Shown here in pieces: positions 1-12,345 of a stretch of DNA of 64,000 nucleotides (position 1 is the first letter of the stretch; every line of letters starts with the position of its first letter). Below the pieces are notes generated by a model that was given only the letters and a program-made list of their open reading frames with translations, made no database searches and was not told the DNA's origin. The stretch comes from Hyperoodon ampullatus (lineage: Eukaryota; Chordata; Mammalia; Artiodactyla; Ziphiidae), in NCBI GenBank assembly GCA_949752795.1, contig OX457058.1:170254223-170318222 (forward strand). The letters run 5' to 3'. The position numbers and the translations under genes are program-made.

Positions 1-644
1 AGACTCTGCTCTTCCTCCAGGCACTGGTTGCTGCTAGAGGGATCAATACATCCCAGACCACCAGCCCAGCTTGCTCTGGAAGTAAGCCTCCTGGATGAGC
101 AAGTCCAGCTTTGGAGATATACGAGATGAACAATGGGCCCCTTAATGAAGTAAGGGCAGAGCTGAGAAGGGGGACAAGCACAGGTGACTATAGCAGAGGC
201 AGCGATGGAAGTGTGTCACCATCCCTGGCCCAGAGTGTGCCTCTCACCACCTTTCCTGAGACAAACCCTGCTAATCCCTGAGAGCAGCAAAGTTCAGTAG
301 AACTTTCTGCAAAGTTAGAAATATTCTCTACCTGTGCTGTTCAACATGGTAGTCACTAGCCAGACCCACGTGGCTATTAAGCAACTTAAACATGGATAGT
401 GCCAAGAAGTAAATTTAAAATTTTACCTAAATTTAAGTAATATAAATTTAGATTGTAACATGTGGCTGGTGGCTCCTATATTGAACAGCATAGGCCTAGA
501 GTTTGGTACACTTTTTTCTTTCTCTGCGATGTTTTTTTCTGAACCAAGGGTGAATAGCTCATGTTTACTGAGCATTTATTATGTGCCAGGCATTGTCCTA
601 GACACATTCATCAACATTATCTCCATTTTAAAGATGGTAAACCT

Positions 645-864
645 GGGCTTCCCTGGTGGCGCAGTGGTTGAGAGTCTGCCTGCCGATGCAGGGGACACGG
701 GTTCATGCCCCGGTCCAGGAAGATCCCACATGCCGCGGAGCGGCTGGGCCCATGAGCCATGGCCACTGGGCCTGTGCCTCTGGAGCCTGTGCTCCGCAAT
801 GGGAGAGGCCACAGCAGTGAGAGGCCCACGTAAAAATAATAATAATAAAATAAAAATAAATAAA
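645..864 (+). mobile_element. CHR-2 SINE
   Basis: A tRNA-derived cetacean SINE in forward orientation: it starts GGGCTTCCCTGGTGGCGCAG, carries the box-B-like GGTTC(A) and ends in an A-rich (AAT)n tail. It is flanked by near-perfect repeats ATGGTAAACCT (634-644) and ATGGTAAATCT (865-875). The open frames of 70-139 codons here are SINE sequence. Confidence 0.92.
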
Positions 865-875
865 TATGGTAAATC

Positions 876-1799
876 TTAGTTTTAGGGCTTTTCCCAAGGC
901 CATGTACTTAGTCACAGAAGTGAAAGCACTAAAGTGTTGGATGAACACTTAAATTCCTCATTGGGGGACTTCTTGGGACATCTAGCACAATGGACAGCTC
1001 TCTCGCCCCTGTTACTGTCTCCTGCACTGGCCTGGCCATCTCCATCTTCTTTCTGCTCTGTCTGCAGCTCTTTAGAGACCCCTCCCCCACCCCAGTCTCC
1101 GTGCTGCCTCCTCTTTCTCTATCCATCCCTGGTTGCAGTCTAGGAAAGAAGGAAACTCTGAAACACCCTACAGTGTCCCTTGATCCCCACTTTGCCTTTG
1201 TGAGTGCTGTTTCCTTTACCAAAATACCCTTCCCAAGCCCCTATGTCCTTTCCATACCTGTGGCTCAAATGTGCCACCTCACTGAGGCCTTCCCTCAATC
1301 CCAGCTTCAGTTGTGATCTCTCTTTGCTCAGAAGTGCCTCAGAACTCTGCCCACCCATTGACTTTTGTCTTTCTTGAATTACAGTTATCCCTAAAACTAT
1401 CTTTTCTCTCCTCCTAGACTATGAGCACCTGGGAATGATGCTAACGATGCCCAGAAAGTATTGCTAAGAGACTGTGCATAAGACTTTGACATGCCTTTTT
1501 ATCTTATGATTCACATCCTTTTGATACTCTCCATAATAACTACAGAACTAATAAGAATATTACTACTGACTAACATTTATTGAACACTTACCATCCCTCA
1601 GACATTCTTCTAAGCACTTTAAAAATAGTAACTTATTCTATCCTTTCAACAACCTGTGAGTTTGATAATATTATTATCCTCATTTTATAGCTGAATAGCA
1701 ATGTTGTGTGTGTGTGGGGGTTTATGCAATAATTCTACAGAATACAATATTGAATTGGCTGATAGAGTGAGCTCTGCTAGCACAGAATAGCTACCGTGA
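876..1799. other. Intergenic or SERPINA9 intron 3, no gene seen
   Basis: This stretch would be SERPINA9 intron 3. No exon resembling SERPINA9 exon 4 is seen here or in 1-633. It is old interspersed repeat-like and unique sequence. Confidence 0.5.
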
Positions 1800-1960
1800 T
1801 ATAATACTTTTGCAGTGATCTATTAGCTACATGACCTGGGGCAATTCACTTCTCCTTTCGGAGCCTCTATCTCCTTATCTGTGAATGGGGGTGGTAACAC
1901 TTCTCATCTGTCAGGTATTCGTGAAGTTCAAGGGAGAACATGTCTGCAGTCCCAAGCTCA
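1800..1960 (+). repeat. MIR SINE
   Basis: The block TAGCTACATGACCTGGGGCA...CTCCTTATCTGTGAATGGGG follows the MIR core. Confidence 0.6.
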
Positions 1961-2091
1961 CTGTCCAGCATGTAGCTGGTGCTCAATTTGCAGGAGTGAT
2001 TATTCAACAGCTGTTATCATGACCTTTTCCTCATCCTTGGGTGTGTACCATCACCTGCCTCAGGCCACAGCAAATTGGCATACATACCCAC

Positions 2092-2362
2092 TTCTTCTGG
2101 AGTGAGCGGCTCCACTTCAGTGTCCTGGCTGACAAGGCGTGTTCCAGCTGCCTCATCCTACCCTCACCAGGAAGGACAAAGAAGGCCACAATGTCTCTGC
2201 TGTAGTCCATCTGCAGCACAGAGTAGTTCAGCCCTGGATCCACCCCAAAAGGAAATTGTTCTACCTGGTGCATCATTGGAACATGCACAGTGGTCCTCTT
2301 GCTCACCAGGAATGGGAAGCTTTTACTTGTATATGCAGGGTTAAAGGGCTTCTCCTACTTGG
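2092..2362 (-). pseudogene. SERPINA9: SERPINA9 (centerin) exon 3, with premature stop
   Basis: This is one exon of a clade-A serpin on the minus strand. The translation reads VHVPMMHQVEQFPFGVD, then VLQMDY, then VAFFVLPGEGRMRQLE and ALSARTL, which matches human SERPINA9 (germinal-centre B-cell serpin) better than any other A-clade member. The exon runs from acceptor ...TGTGCTAG to a GTGGGT donor and is 271 bases long, the usual size of this exon in the family. The expected Lys-Trp-Glu-Lys-Pro-Phe motif at its start reads Lys-stop-Glu-Lys-Pro-Phe: the Trp codon TGG is TAG at 2355-2357 (minus strand). The rest of the exon frame is open. A product ending here would lack sheets B/C and the reactive loop. 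Exons 4 and 5 would lie to the left, outside the window. Confidence 0.82.
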
Positions 2363-2734
2363 CTAGCACAAAGAGAGAAGAGATGTCTTTATGTCAAAGT
2401 ACAATTAGTGAGGTGAAGACGGCAAGAATGGTGAAGTAAGGACCTCTGAAAACTCATTCCTCCATAAAAACAATGAGAAAACTGCAACAATGGTCAGAAT
2501 TAACTTTTTTAGAACTCTGGAAATTAACCAAATGCTTTCAGAAAATCAGGGGACAATTTATTAAAGAAAAACAACTAAATCTTGGTAAGAACAGTGAGCT
2601 TTGTGGTATTTTCACTTGCCCTAGTTCCATTCTCCACTTCCCAGCCTTTTGTAGCCTGAAAAAATAATGGCCTGAATTCACAGTGAGATATAGCAGCCTG
2701 GCAGTCACTGAAAGGAAAAAAATAGGGCTGGAAT

Positions 2735-2985
2735 ACTAGAACAAAGTGAGAGGACTGACACTAGCCAACTTCAGTACTTACTATAAAGCTACAGTAATCA
2801 AGACAGTGTGTTATTGATAAAAGAACAGACAAATAGATCAATGGAACAGAATAGGGAGCCCCCACCTTGACCCACATAAATACAGTCAACTGATCTTTGA
2901 CAAAGGAGCCAAGGTAATACAATGGAGCAAAAAGTCTTTTCAACAAATGGTGCTGGAACAACAGACATTGATGTGCAAAAAAAAA
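2735..2985 (+). mobile_element. L1 ORF2 fragment
   Basis: Contains the conserved L1 ORF2 passage (GCTACAGTAATCAAGACAGT, CAGACAAATAGATCAATGGA, CAAATGGTGCTGGAACA) and ends in an A run (2978-2995). It is 5'-truncated and frameshifted. Confidence 0.85.
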
Positions 2986-4297
2986 AAAAAAAAAGTTAAG
3001 GAGAGATCAGGACATTTTCCAATAATAAACAAAAACAGAGCTTTTGTCACTAGCACACCTGCCCTATAAGAATACTAAAATTCCTGCTCCCTCCACGGGC
3101 CTCATCCAGCAAGACTGGCGCCAGGATTTTAGACTAAGTGACCCGACAGCAGTTGGAAACTCCAGCAGTTTTGGAGTAAGTCAGTGTTGGGCTTGTATCA
3201 ACTCTGACGTTCACGATGGGCACGTTTTTAACCTCTCTGGACTTCAGGTTTCTTTCTCCGCTCTGTGACATAGGGGTAATTACCTGTACCCTGTAGAGTT
3301 GCTCAGAGGATCAAGAGCAATAGGGCGCTTGCCTACGTCAGGCCAGTCCCAACGTGACAGCCACGTTCCCAACAGCCTCTTTGTTGAAACTAAATTTATG
3401 TAAATTGGATAACACTTTATTGTACCAAATACGACTAAAATTAGAGGAAAGTATACGAGGAATCTTTTTGCTGAATGAGTAATTCCTTTAGGAAACTGCA
3501 AATTTCTCTCCATTTCCATTTATTTGATTCACCAATGTTTTGTTTTGTAGCTTTGTGTCTGTTTGACTAGAGTTGAGTTTTCTCTCTAAGCTGGGCTCAC
3601 ATAGATCCACCCACCTACTGGACTCTTTATCCACACGTTCCAAGCTGAGCCCCTAAGCCATCCCCACCCTGGGCCCGGTGGGCATAGATCAAAGCCGCTT
3701 CTCCTTCATGGCTCTGGTGCTTTTGCGCTCTTCACTTGGGAGCGGGGTGGAGAGACAGGCTTGTGGCTGGATATTTGCGACTGTGAGGGGGGAGAGGCTG
3801 TAGGCCGGGACCAGAGGGAAGGGAGCTGCTGCCAGGTTCAGGGATGAGGCACCAGGGAGCGCCGGGCCATCCTACCAGGGGCCAGAGTCCCATCCTGGAG
3901 AGGTCTTGGTGGGGTGGGGCACCCGTTAACACCCTGTGCCTCCCTGGGAGCCCACATCCCCATCAGCAGACATGGCCTTGCTAGAGGACTCCGGACTCCG
4001 TGCCCCCAATCCTGCTGAGCGGGGATCTGGGCTGAGCAGGGGGCACCCTCTGAACTAGTAGCCTCTCAGGGGTGTTGGCTTGTAGGAGTCCCAGCCCCGT
4101 CAATGGCGCTGGCCTCCACGTGACCTTGGGCAAGTTGCTGCTTCTCTCTGGGCCTCAGGGAGGAGGCCTCAAAGGGCTCCTTACTTGACAGCCTGGGCTG
4201 CATGTCCACAGGCCTCAAGAGGCAGGTCTTTATGCTCTTGGGGGAAAAGCAAAAGGAAAAAAGCTTATTCTGTTGGCTCTTAAAATCCAACCTCCTG

Positions 4298-4420
4298 AGA
4301 CTTCCCTGGCGGTCCAGTGGTTAAGACTTGCCACTTCCACTGCAGGGGGCGTGGGTTCGATCCCTGGTCAGGGAATTAAGATTCCACATGCCTCACAGTG
4401 CAGCCAAAACAACAAAAAAA
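4298..4420 (+). mobile_element. CHR-1 type SINE
   Basis: A short tRNA-derived SINE: GACTTCCCTGGCGGTCCAGT at the head, GTGGGTTCGATCCCTGGTCA in the middle, and an A-rich tail. Flanks AAAATCCAACCTC (4283-4295) and AAAATCCAATCTC (4418-4430) look like a slightly decayed target duplication. This subfamily type is shared with ruminants. Confidence 0.88.
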
Positions 4421-5552
4421 ATCCAATCTCTTTCCCCGCTTGTCCTCTCTCCTCCCAACCTCCTGTCCACCCGAGGCCACTCCTTCTCTCTCCCAGCCCC
4501 ACGAAGACCCTCGCCCCTCGCTCTGTGGTGACGACTGTGGCCTGGAGGTATGTGTGCGTCCTGCCAGGGGCTCTGCCTGTTGGGGTGACAGGGACACTCC
4601 ATACTCTCTGTGCTCGCCCCATCTGGGGTCCTCCTTCCCAGACCCCACTGCCTTCATCTCACCCTCCACAGGCTCACACCCCCTCAGTCCCTCACAGTCT
4701 TCCAGCCCCAGTCACTAACCACACTGCAGACAGCCTGAGCTTCCCCCAGATGCAAATCTCAGGGGTCACCCACCTGCCCAGATCCTTCCATGGCTCCCCA
4801 CCAACCTGGGGAGGGATGCCCAACTCCTGGTGTTCAAGGTCCTTCTCCACTGCGCCGCAACTTACCTGTCCCCCAGCTTTACCCTGGAGCACACAGCTGG
4901 TCCTGTTTCCTGGACAGCTGGTCCCATTTCCCTTAGTCCACCCACCCTCTCCTGTCTTCACTTGCCTCCTTATCTAGCTTGGCTGTCAAAGAGCTTTATT
5001 TCCTTCCCAAACCCTATGCTCCCCGGGGCCGCTGTGTCTGTGACACTCACTTTTGGTGAGTCCCCAAACCTGGAATGAGCCACCTCTCTGCTCTTTCTCT
5101 GCCAGCGCTGCGGGGAAGGAGGCTCAGCAAGGCAGCCTGGTCCACTGTGAACTCCCAACCAGCCACCTCTATTTGCCTGGCAACAGAGCTCTCATCAACG
5201 CATTCACGCACGGACTTTGGGGAATCTCTCAACCTTTTCCTTTTCCTTGAGGTGGACTCCTCACCCTGCCACAAACACATGTACCCACGCATGCGTGCAC
5301 ACACATACGCACACCAGACAACCTTGCCTCCTACCTCACATTAAAGAGAGACCCTCAGAAGAGGAACTGCCTCCCCTCCCCCATCAGACATACCCCTGCT
5401 TTCCCCAGCACGCCTCCTCTCCCCCATTACTTCTAAGGTCCACCTCCCTTCCCAAACTCTAGAAACCTTCCTTTATCTCCATCACAGGACCCTTATATCT
5501 CTCTCTTCTGTGTTTAAACACTACTCAACTGGATCCTTGCCACCGGCTTTTT

Positions 5553-5850
5553 AAAATAATTAATTAATTATCTTTTATTGAAGTATAGTTAGTTTACAAC
5601 TAAACTTGAGTTAGTTTCAGGTGTACAGCAAAGTGATTCAGTTATACATACATATATATCTATTCTTTTTCATATTCTTTTCCCTTACAGCTTATTACAA
5701 GATATTGAGTATAGTTCCTGTGCTATACAGTAGGTCCTTGCTGGTTATCTAGTTTATGTATGGTAGTGTGTATATGTTAATCTCAAACTCTTGATTTATC
5801 CCTCCTTTCCCCTTTGGTACCCATAAGTTTGTTTTTATTTATTTATAAAT
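5553..5850 (-). mobile_element. L1 3'-end fragment
   Basis: CTTTTATTGAAGTATAGTTAGTT, then GTTTCAGGTGTACAGCAAAG and the block with GAGTATAGTTCCTGTGC are the reverse complement of the cetartiodactyl L1 3' end, preceded by a T/A-rich tail. Confidence 0.8.
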
Positions 5851-7219
5851 ACGTTCAAGTCTTGTCCATTAAGATAAACCACCACCAACAACAACAACAC
5901 ATTGCCTTCTATCTATTGCTCTATCTCCATCCTCCCCATCACGGCCCAAATCTGAAAGAGCTGTGTATTCATGGCCTCACCTTCCACTCACCCACTGGCC
6001 CACTCTAGCCTGGCTTCTGGGTCCACAGAGCCAGGACCAGGCTATGAACATATCTAAGTTCTCATCTTACCTGACTTCCCAGGAGCTTCTGACACTGGAG
6101 ACCACACTCAGCCCTAAGCATTCCCTCCCCTTGGCTCTGGGACACTGCGTCCTCCTAGATGTATCATATCTCTCTGCTTCTCCCCCTTGTCTCCCCTGCT
6201 GGTTCCTCTTCTCCCAGTCCTCACATGTTGGCGAGCCTGCCAGCATCTGTACTTGGCTGTGTTGCCCTCTTCACTTTAATCTCTCCTTTCTCTCCAGCTA
6301 ACCTCATCACGCCCACGGTTTCATTACTAAGAGATGCAAATCATTCATTACTTTCAAGCTCCAGCCCAGACCTTTCTTCTGAACTTCATGTATTTAACCA
6401 CCTACTTGATATCTCCTTCTGATGTCACAAATGAACCTTAAGCTCAATGTGACCCAAATGGGACTGAGACTCTTTCCCAAGCACCATCTCCCAACCAAAG
6501 TTACAACCGAAACTTCCTTTCAACATCTCCTTCCACGGCACCACCACTCACCTAGTTATTCAAACCCAGGACTCATCCTTGCACCTCCTTCTTCCTCACT
6601 CCCCTTGTCAACATATCACTTATGTAGTTTAAATGTTCCAACAGCCTCCTATTTCCCAGAGTGGGCACTGATCTTTAATCCAACCCACAAAGCCTGTGCT
6701 CTGCTGGCCTCTCTAACTTCATCACACATCTCAAAGCCAACGCTCAGACTGCTATGTCCAGCCATTCTGCCCATTTTCATGATCCTCACAGGTGACGCTT
6801 GTTGGACCCTACTCCTAGAGTGTTACCCACACTCCCCTCACTGACCTTCCCCCTAATTAATTCATATTCATTGTTTAGATCTTAGCTCATGTTGCTTCCT
6901 CAAGGAAGATCTCTTTGACTACCCAGATAAGAAAAATTCCTCCTATGAAATGTTTTCATAGCACCATTAACCTCTTGGTGAAATACCTACCATTGTTATA
7001 ATTTTGCTTTTATTTGTGTGGCTGAAAATTTAATGAATCAGGAAGTTGTCTATATTGTTCTCCCTGTACAGCACTGTTTGACCAATAATAAGTGCTCAAT
7101 AATTGAAATAAAATTAAATGAGCAATTTATCTCTGAGGGGTGATACTGACTGGAAACGAGCAAAAGAGACTTTTTTAGGGTCTTAATTAGGATGATCATT
7201 CCACAGGTATATACGTATA

Positions 7220-8440
7220 TAAAATTTGAATTGACTTACACTTCTGGCCAAGATAAGTCTGACACTGGACTTGCAGTTAGAAAACTGGGCAAAATATATG
7301 AAACAATTGAGACACAAAAAATATGAAACAATTCAGACACTGAACAACAGGCAGAGAAGGGAAACAAATGAGGTAAGTCCTATAATTGTTTCAATTTTCT
7401 GCCTATTGGCACGTTCTGTACACAGGGAGGGGAGCCCAAGGAGAACATGGTAGGTTTGCTTAGAAGATGGGCATCAGAGTTTGGGAAAGCTGAAGAAGCT
7501 ACAATTTGTGCAGCAAAAATGTACATTAGCTTAAATCCAAAGGTAAGTGCTCAGCTCTTCATGCACAAAGTGAAATTCCACAAAGTTGGTCCAAAACAAA
7601 AATAAACAAACAAAAAAACCCTGCTGTTAAGATGTAAGCAGAACAATTCCTAGGATTCACATAGCATGGGGAGATATTTAGGTTATAACCTGCCAGAGTG
7701 AAGAGACCTCATGGAACACCTGGGGCATTCAGTAGAGACCCTGGAAGTTTTGCATCTTGACATTAGGCTAAATTAACTTTGGTTTAAAGCTGTTCTAGGC
7801 ACCCTAACAAAACCTGAAAATATGCATTGACAGAATAAAGCAGTTTTGTAGGTAATTTAGTTCACTGTCAAAACCAGTGTCAACACACCATAGAGGAAGA
7901 CAACAAAACCCAGAGCAAAAAATTGAAATGCCACAATGTCCAGCATCCAATCAAAAATTGTTAAATATTCTAAGAAATGGGAACATGTGATCCACGTCCA
8001 GAAGAAAAAATCAGTCAGTGGAAACAGACACAGACATGACTGAAATTATGGAATTAACAGACAAGGACTTTAAAATAGCTATTTAAATATGCTTAAACAA
8101 TAAAACATTGATATAATGTGAGAAAAATGAAATGTATAAACAAGAATCAAATTGACCTTTTAGAGATGAAAAATTCAGTATCCAAAATGAAAAATTCACT
8201 GACTAGGCTCATGAGAAAATTTGAATTGTAGAAGAGATCAGTAAGCTTGAAAATAGAGCAATAGGAGCTCTCCAAACTGAAGAGAGCAAACTGGGGGAAA
8301 AAATAACAGTGTCCCAGTGACCTGTGGGACAAAATCAAGTGGCCTAACATATGTGTAATTGGAGTCTAGGCAAAAAGTGGGGAGGGGAGGACAGAAGAAG
8401 CTTTGAAGAAAAAATGGCCAGAAATATATGTGTAATTTAC
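7220..8440 (+). mobile_element. Old L1 remnant (5' region / ORF1)
   Basis: A-rich sequence with phrases typical of old L1M 5' regions (GAATTAACAGACAAGGACTTT, AGCTATTTAAATATG, GCTTGAAAATAGAGCAATAG). All frames are broken. Confidence 0.6.
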
Positions 8441-8949
8441 ACTGTATAAACTATACCTAAGTAACATAGACTAAATAAAATAAAATGAAGTGAATGCAGC
8501 CCTGCCATTTCTTTCCCTGTGCGGTATGATCACACATGATTTTCAGTCTGTCTAGATTGCCCTCGCTGCTCTCTCACCTGACAAACTCCTTTCCACCTGC
8601 CAGCTCCAGTTCCAAATCACCCACTCACCAAGTATTCCTGGATCCCATAAAAAGTCTGTCTCTCCCTTTACAAACACCTGGAGCAAACCAGAGCAATTTA
8701 CATTCCTACGTGTCAGTCTTCCTGGTCAGACAGTCTGGACCTTGTGTGGCTTCCTCTGGGACAGGGACTATGATCAGGGAGTGATGGGGAGAAGAATAAA
8801 GGGAAATATAAAGATGGTGGAGGCAGTGGGAGGGCAGTGGGAGGAAAGGTGGGAGCCCTGAGGGCCAGGCTTTGCTGATTCACCCACGCCCAGGGACTTT
8901 TGTAAAGACCTACAGTTGGCGAAACACAAGTTGGCAACCTAGAGGAGTA

Positions 8950-9055
8950 TGGGGTTTCCCAAGCTTGGCTAATTGTCAGGAGAGCCTGTAGTCTTGTAAA
9001 AATTCAGATTCCCAGGCCCAACCTAGAACTGCAGAGTCAGGCTTTCCAGGGAAAT
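8950..9055. repeat. MER20-like fragment
   Basis: GAGAGCCTGTAGTCTTGTAAA, ATTCAGATTCCCAGGCCCAA and ACTGCAGAGTCAGGC resemble the middle of MER20. Short and decayed. Confidence 0.45.
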
Positions 9056-10439
9056 ATGAGAAGGCTTGGGAGTGGAGAAAGCTGGGCGCTCCCTCCCCAC
9101 ACAGCTTGTGCCCTGGCCCCAGAGAGAAGCTCTCCAAGATTACTTTTGGCTCTGAGCTCCTCAGCTGCTGAGGTCTTGGACTTCCTGGAAAGTAAAGGCC
9201 TGTTTCTCCCCAGATCGTAAGACCAATCTGGCTGGATCAGCAACAAAGCAGGAAAGGACCCCCATTCACAGTCCCATGAAGATGGAATCTTTCTCCCAAG
9301 TCCATCCTCCAACTGCCTCTCCTGCTGTGTTTGGGCCACTCTAGACTCTTCCTTTCTGGGCTATAGGATCTCCTGCCTGCCTCACATATCCTTATGCTTT
9401 GGTCCCATTCCTGGTTTATGAAGATCTTCATATCACTTCATATACTTTTCTCTTTATATGTATATATTTAATGTATTTTTGCTGTTAACTGTGGAGCAGA
9501 TTGGGTGCCTCAAGGCTGACCTTGCAATGCCATCTTAACCAGAAGTGACCCTTCAGAGCCTCCCAACAAGGACCCAACATTACCCACTGTGGACCTGTGC
9601 ACCTGTCTCAAGGGGAAGGGCTACCCAGAGCTCCTGGCAACTTCTTTCGCTGCAACTTTGCTCATTTCTTAGCCTGCCTGGATGATCACCTGACTTTTAG
9701 GAATCTGAGTCAAGCTGAGGGTGGAGATGTGGAAGGGGGGTAGGTCTAGACAGATGCCCAAGCCCTGAGGAGTTTTTTTTTTTTTTTCTGACTGTTCATC
9801 TGTTTCTGGCTGGTTTTGGAGAGGAGGCCTCTATTTCAACACTATGAAACACACAGGCTTCCCGCTCCAGAAGGGATCTTTCTCCTTAGGGGTCCCCTTC
9901 CCCAGCCTATTCCAGGAATCTGTGAGTCTTTTGTTTACATCATGCCAAGAAAAACAACAGCCAAAATGTTACCTGTGCTGGAAGGACAAGTGGCTTTCAT
10001 GGAAGTGCACACAGTACACTTCCCTCCCCAGCCTGGATGTCTTTAACAGCCATCACAGATATGGATGAATGTTTACCAGGTGCAAAGTAGATTCACAAGC
10101 ATTACATCATGGAAGCCCCCTCAAATACCCTGTGAGACGTCTCTGACGATCCCCACTTCACAGAGAGGAAAAACTAAGGATTGGGCCCAATTAAGTGCCT
10201 TGCCTAATGCCACAAACCAAATGCAAGACAGAGCTGGAATTTTAAGTTCAGCCTATCTGACGCCAGGGCCTCCTGCCAACCTCCAGCGCCTTGAAGCCCC
10301 TGCCAAAGTCCTTAAAGTGAAAGGCCATTAAATGCAACACCGTATCTTGGGTTTGAGCCTGGAACAGACAAAAGGATATTAATGAAAAAAAACTGTTGAA
10401 ATCCAAATAAAGTTCAGTTAATAGTAATATACCAACATT

Positions 10440-10590
10440 AGTTCCTTAATTGTGTCAGGTGCCTCATGGTTATGTAAGATGCTAACATTGAGGAAATCGG
10501 GGCCAGGGGAAGCAGAAACCCTGTACTATCTTCACAACTTTTCTGTAAATCTAAAGTTATTCAAAAGTTTAAAATTTATTTTAAGAAAGA
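10440..10590 (+). mobile_element. L1 3'-UTR end
   Basis: GGTTATGTAAGATGCTAACA, ACTTTTCTGTAAATCTAAAG and AAAAGTTTAAAA are the end of an L1MA/L1MB element. Confidence 0.7.
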
Positions 10591-12179
10591 AGAATGGCCA
10601 ATCAGGCTCATAAGTCATGAACACTTTCCAACCTTGGCCTGAGACTCCAGGACAGGGGATGGGGAAGGTGAGTTCCATGAAACAACCTCAAGTGCTTTCT
10701 GCCTGTGACATGGACCCATGCAGTAGCAATATCCTTCCTTTACCAGCTCTCCTTCCTGATCTCCTCAAGGGGGAAGTCTCTCCTTGGTGCCAGCATGACT
10801 TTACATCCATTGGGTGGCTGCTAATTTTCCTTTATTACAAAGTAGAGCAGGCTTCAGGTTCAGAGGCTGCAGGAGAAAACGGTCTCGGTGGAATATAATC
10901 ACCACCTTGGTTGTGTTGTATATTTTTACAATTAATTTTTATTTGTGTCAAGTTTTTATCTTTCGTTTTCTATATTTGGTTGTGATGTTAATTTTTCTGC
11001 TTAAACTTTTTTTTTGCTTTTTTTTTCAAACGTGCATTGATTTAAAGATCAATCTAGGTAAATAATGGAATGAAAGAGATGGGGGTTCAGCCACAGTCAT
11101 AAAAGTGGTTCAGGAGTGGATGAAAGTTGGGAAATTAAGTGGAAATGGAAGGCACGTTTCACAAAGAAAAAGGGTGTCTTGACCTTGGACTCTTATTGTC
11201 ACACCTGATCACTGACGTGGTGACCCAGGAGGGTGGGAAACACTCTCTTGGCTGGGCCTGAGCCAGAGGAAGCTGGCCACGGGACCCTAAGCTCTCGCCT
11301 GCCTTTCCCACACTGGCACCCTGTCTGGCACAGACTCAAATGCTCAAAAAATATTTGTTGACTCAATGAATGTGTGGAAGAATGAACATGCAGATAAAAC
11401 TCTGGAGTCAGTTCTGTCATTTCCAGTATGAGTGCCAAAGTATTGTCTGAGATAGAAAGGCCTTGGGGGACCATCCAGGGCCACCCCATCATGGCACAAA
11501 TGGGAAATGGAGGCCTGGGAAGAAGAAGGTGTTTGCCTGAGTCACACAGTTTGCAGGAAAAGCAGGGCCAGGAAGGAGGGCTTCTCACCTGTGATTATCC
11601 TCACCAGCATACCAGCCTGTCACTTCCGGTGTGTGACCACACGAATGACCTCAGCCCAGGCAGACAGGAAACCAGCCTCCTGGCACCCTGCGTGTGCTTG
11701 AAAAGCCGTCTGCTCGGAAGCCACATAAAGGCTTTCTGCATTACTGGAAGGTCAAGTTGGATCACATCCCAGGGGCCTTCCTACCCTGGGATTGTGATGT
11801 TGGACACTTCCGTCCTTGGCTGAGGCAGCCTCTCTCCTCTCATCAAGTACACCCATTCATGGGCATCTCCTGGGCCAGAAGTCTCCAGACACCGATCATA
11901 CCTCAGAGACCACGGAAAGCAGAATCTCAGGGATGCCACCTTCCCAAAGAGGTTGACCTGACCACCACCAGTCCCTCCAATCGCCCTGACCTGCTCTATG
12001 CAATGTTCTTATTTAGTTATCACTCCTGTTGTTTGTTATCTGCCTCTGTCTCCCAGCCTGGAAGCCCCACAAGGGCAAGGAGCTTGATATATTTTGTTTA
12101 CTGATGTGTCTCAGCCCCTGGAACAGTCCCTGGCACAGAGTGGACACTTGGCAAATATTCGTTGGATGGATGGACAAAT

Positions 12180-12345
12180 GTTCCAGAGTCCTAGCTCTGT
12201 GGCTTTCTAGCTGTGGGGATTTGGGCAAATTAAGTGATCTTCTTAAGCCTCAGTTTTCTCATCCGTAGAATGGAATGGCTACACTAACTTGAAGGGTTAG
12301 TGTGTCAGGGGTTTGGGGAAAGGCCCTATGCAGTGCCGGGCTTCT
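12180..12345 (+). repeat. MIR SINE
   Basis: The block GCTCTGTGGCTTTCTAGCTG...CTCAGTTTTCTCATCCGTAG is a MIR core. Confidence 0.6.

Larger units (their letters stand above)
2996..7219. other. Upstream of SERPINA9 exon 3, no exon found
   Basis: Apart from the SINE at 4298 and the L1 end at 5553, this holds a MIR-like remnant (about 3170-3330) and pyrimidine-rich unique DNA (4430-5500, 6150-6850). I looked here for the signal-peptide exon of SERPINA9 on the minus strand and did not find it. Confidence 0.5.

Noticed and set aside
4273..4977. 234-codon open frame on the plus strand
   Set aside because: It begins inside a CHR-1 SINE and continues through Pro/Ser-rich low-complexity translation of C-rich DNA. 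No family resemblance.
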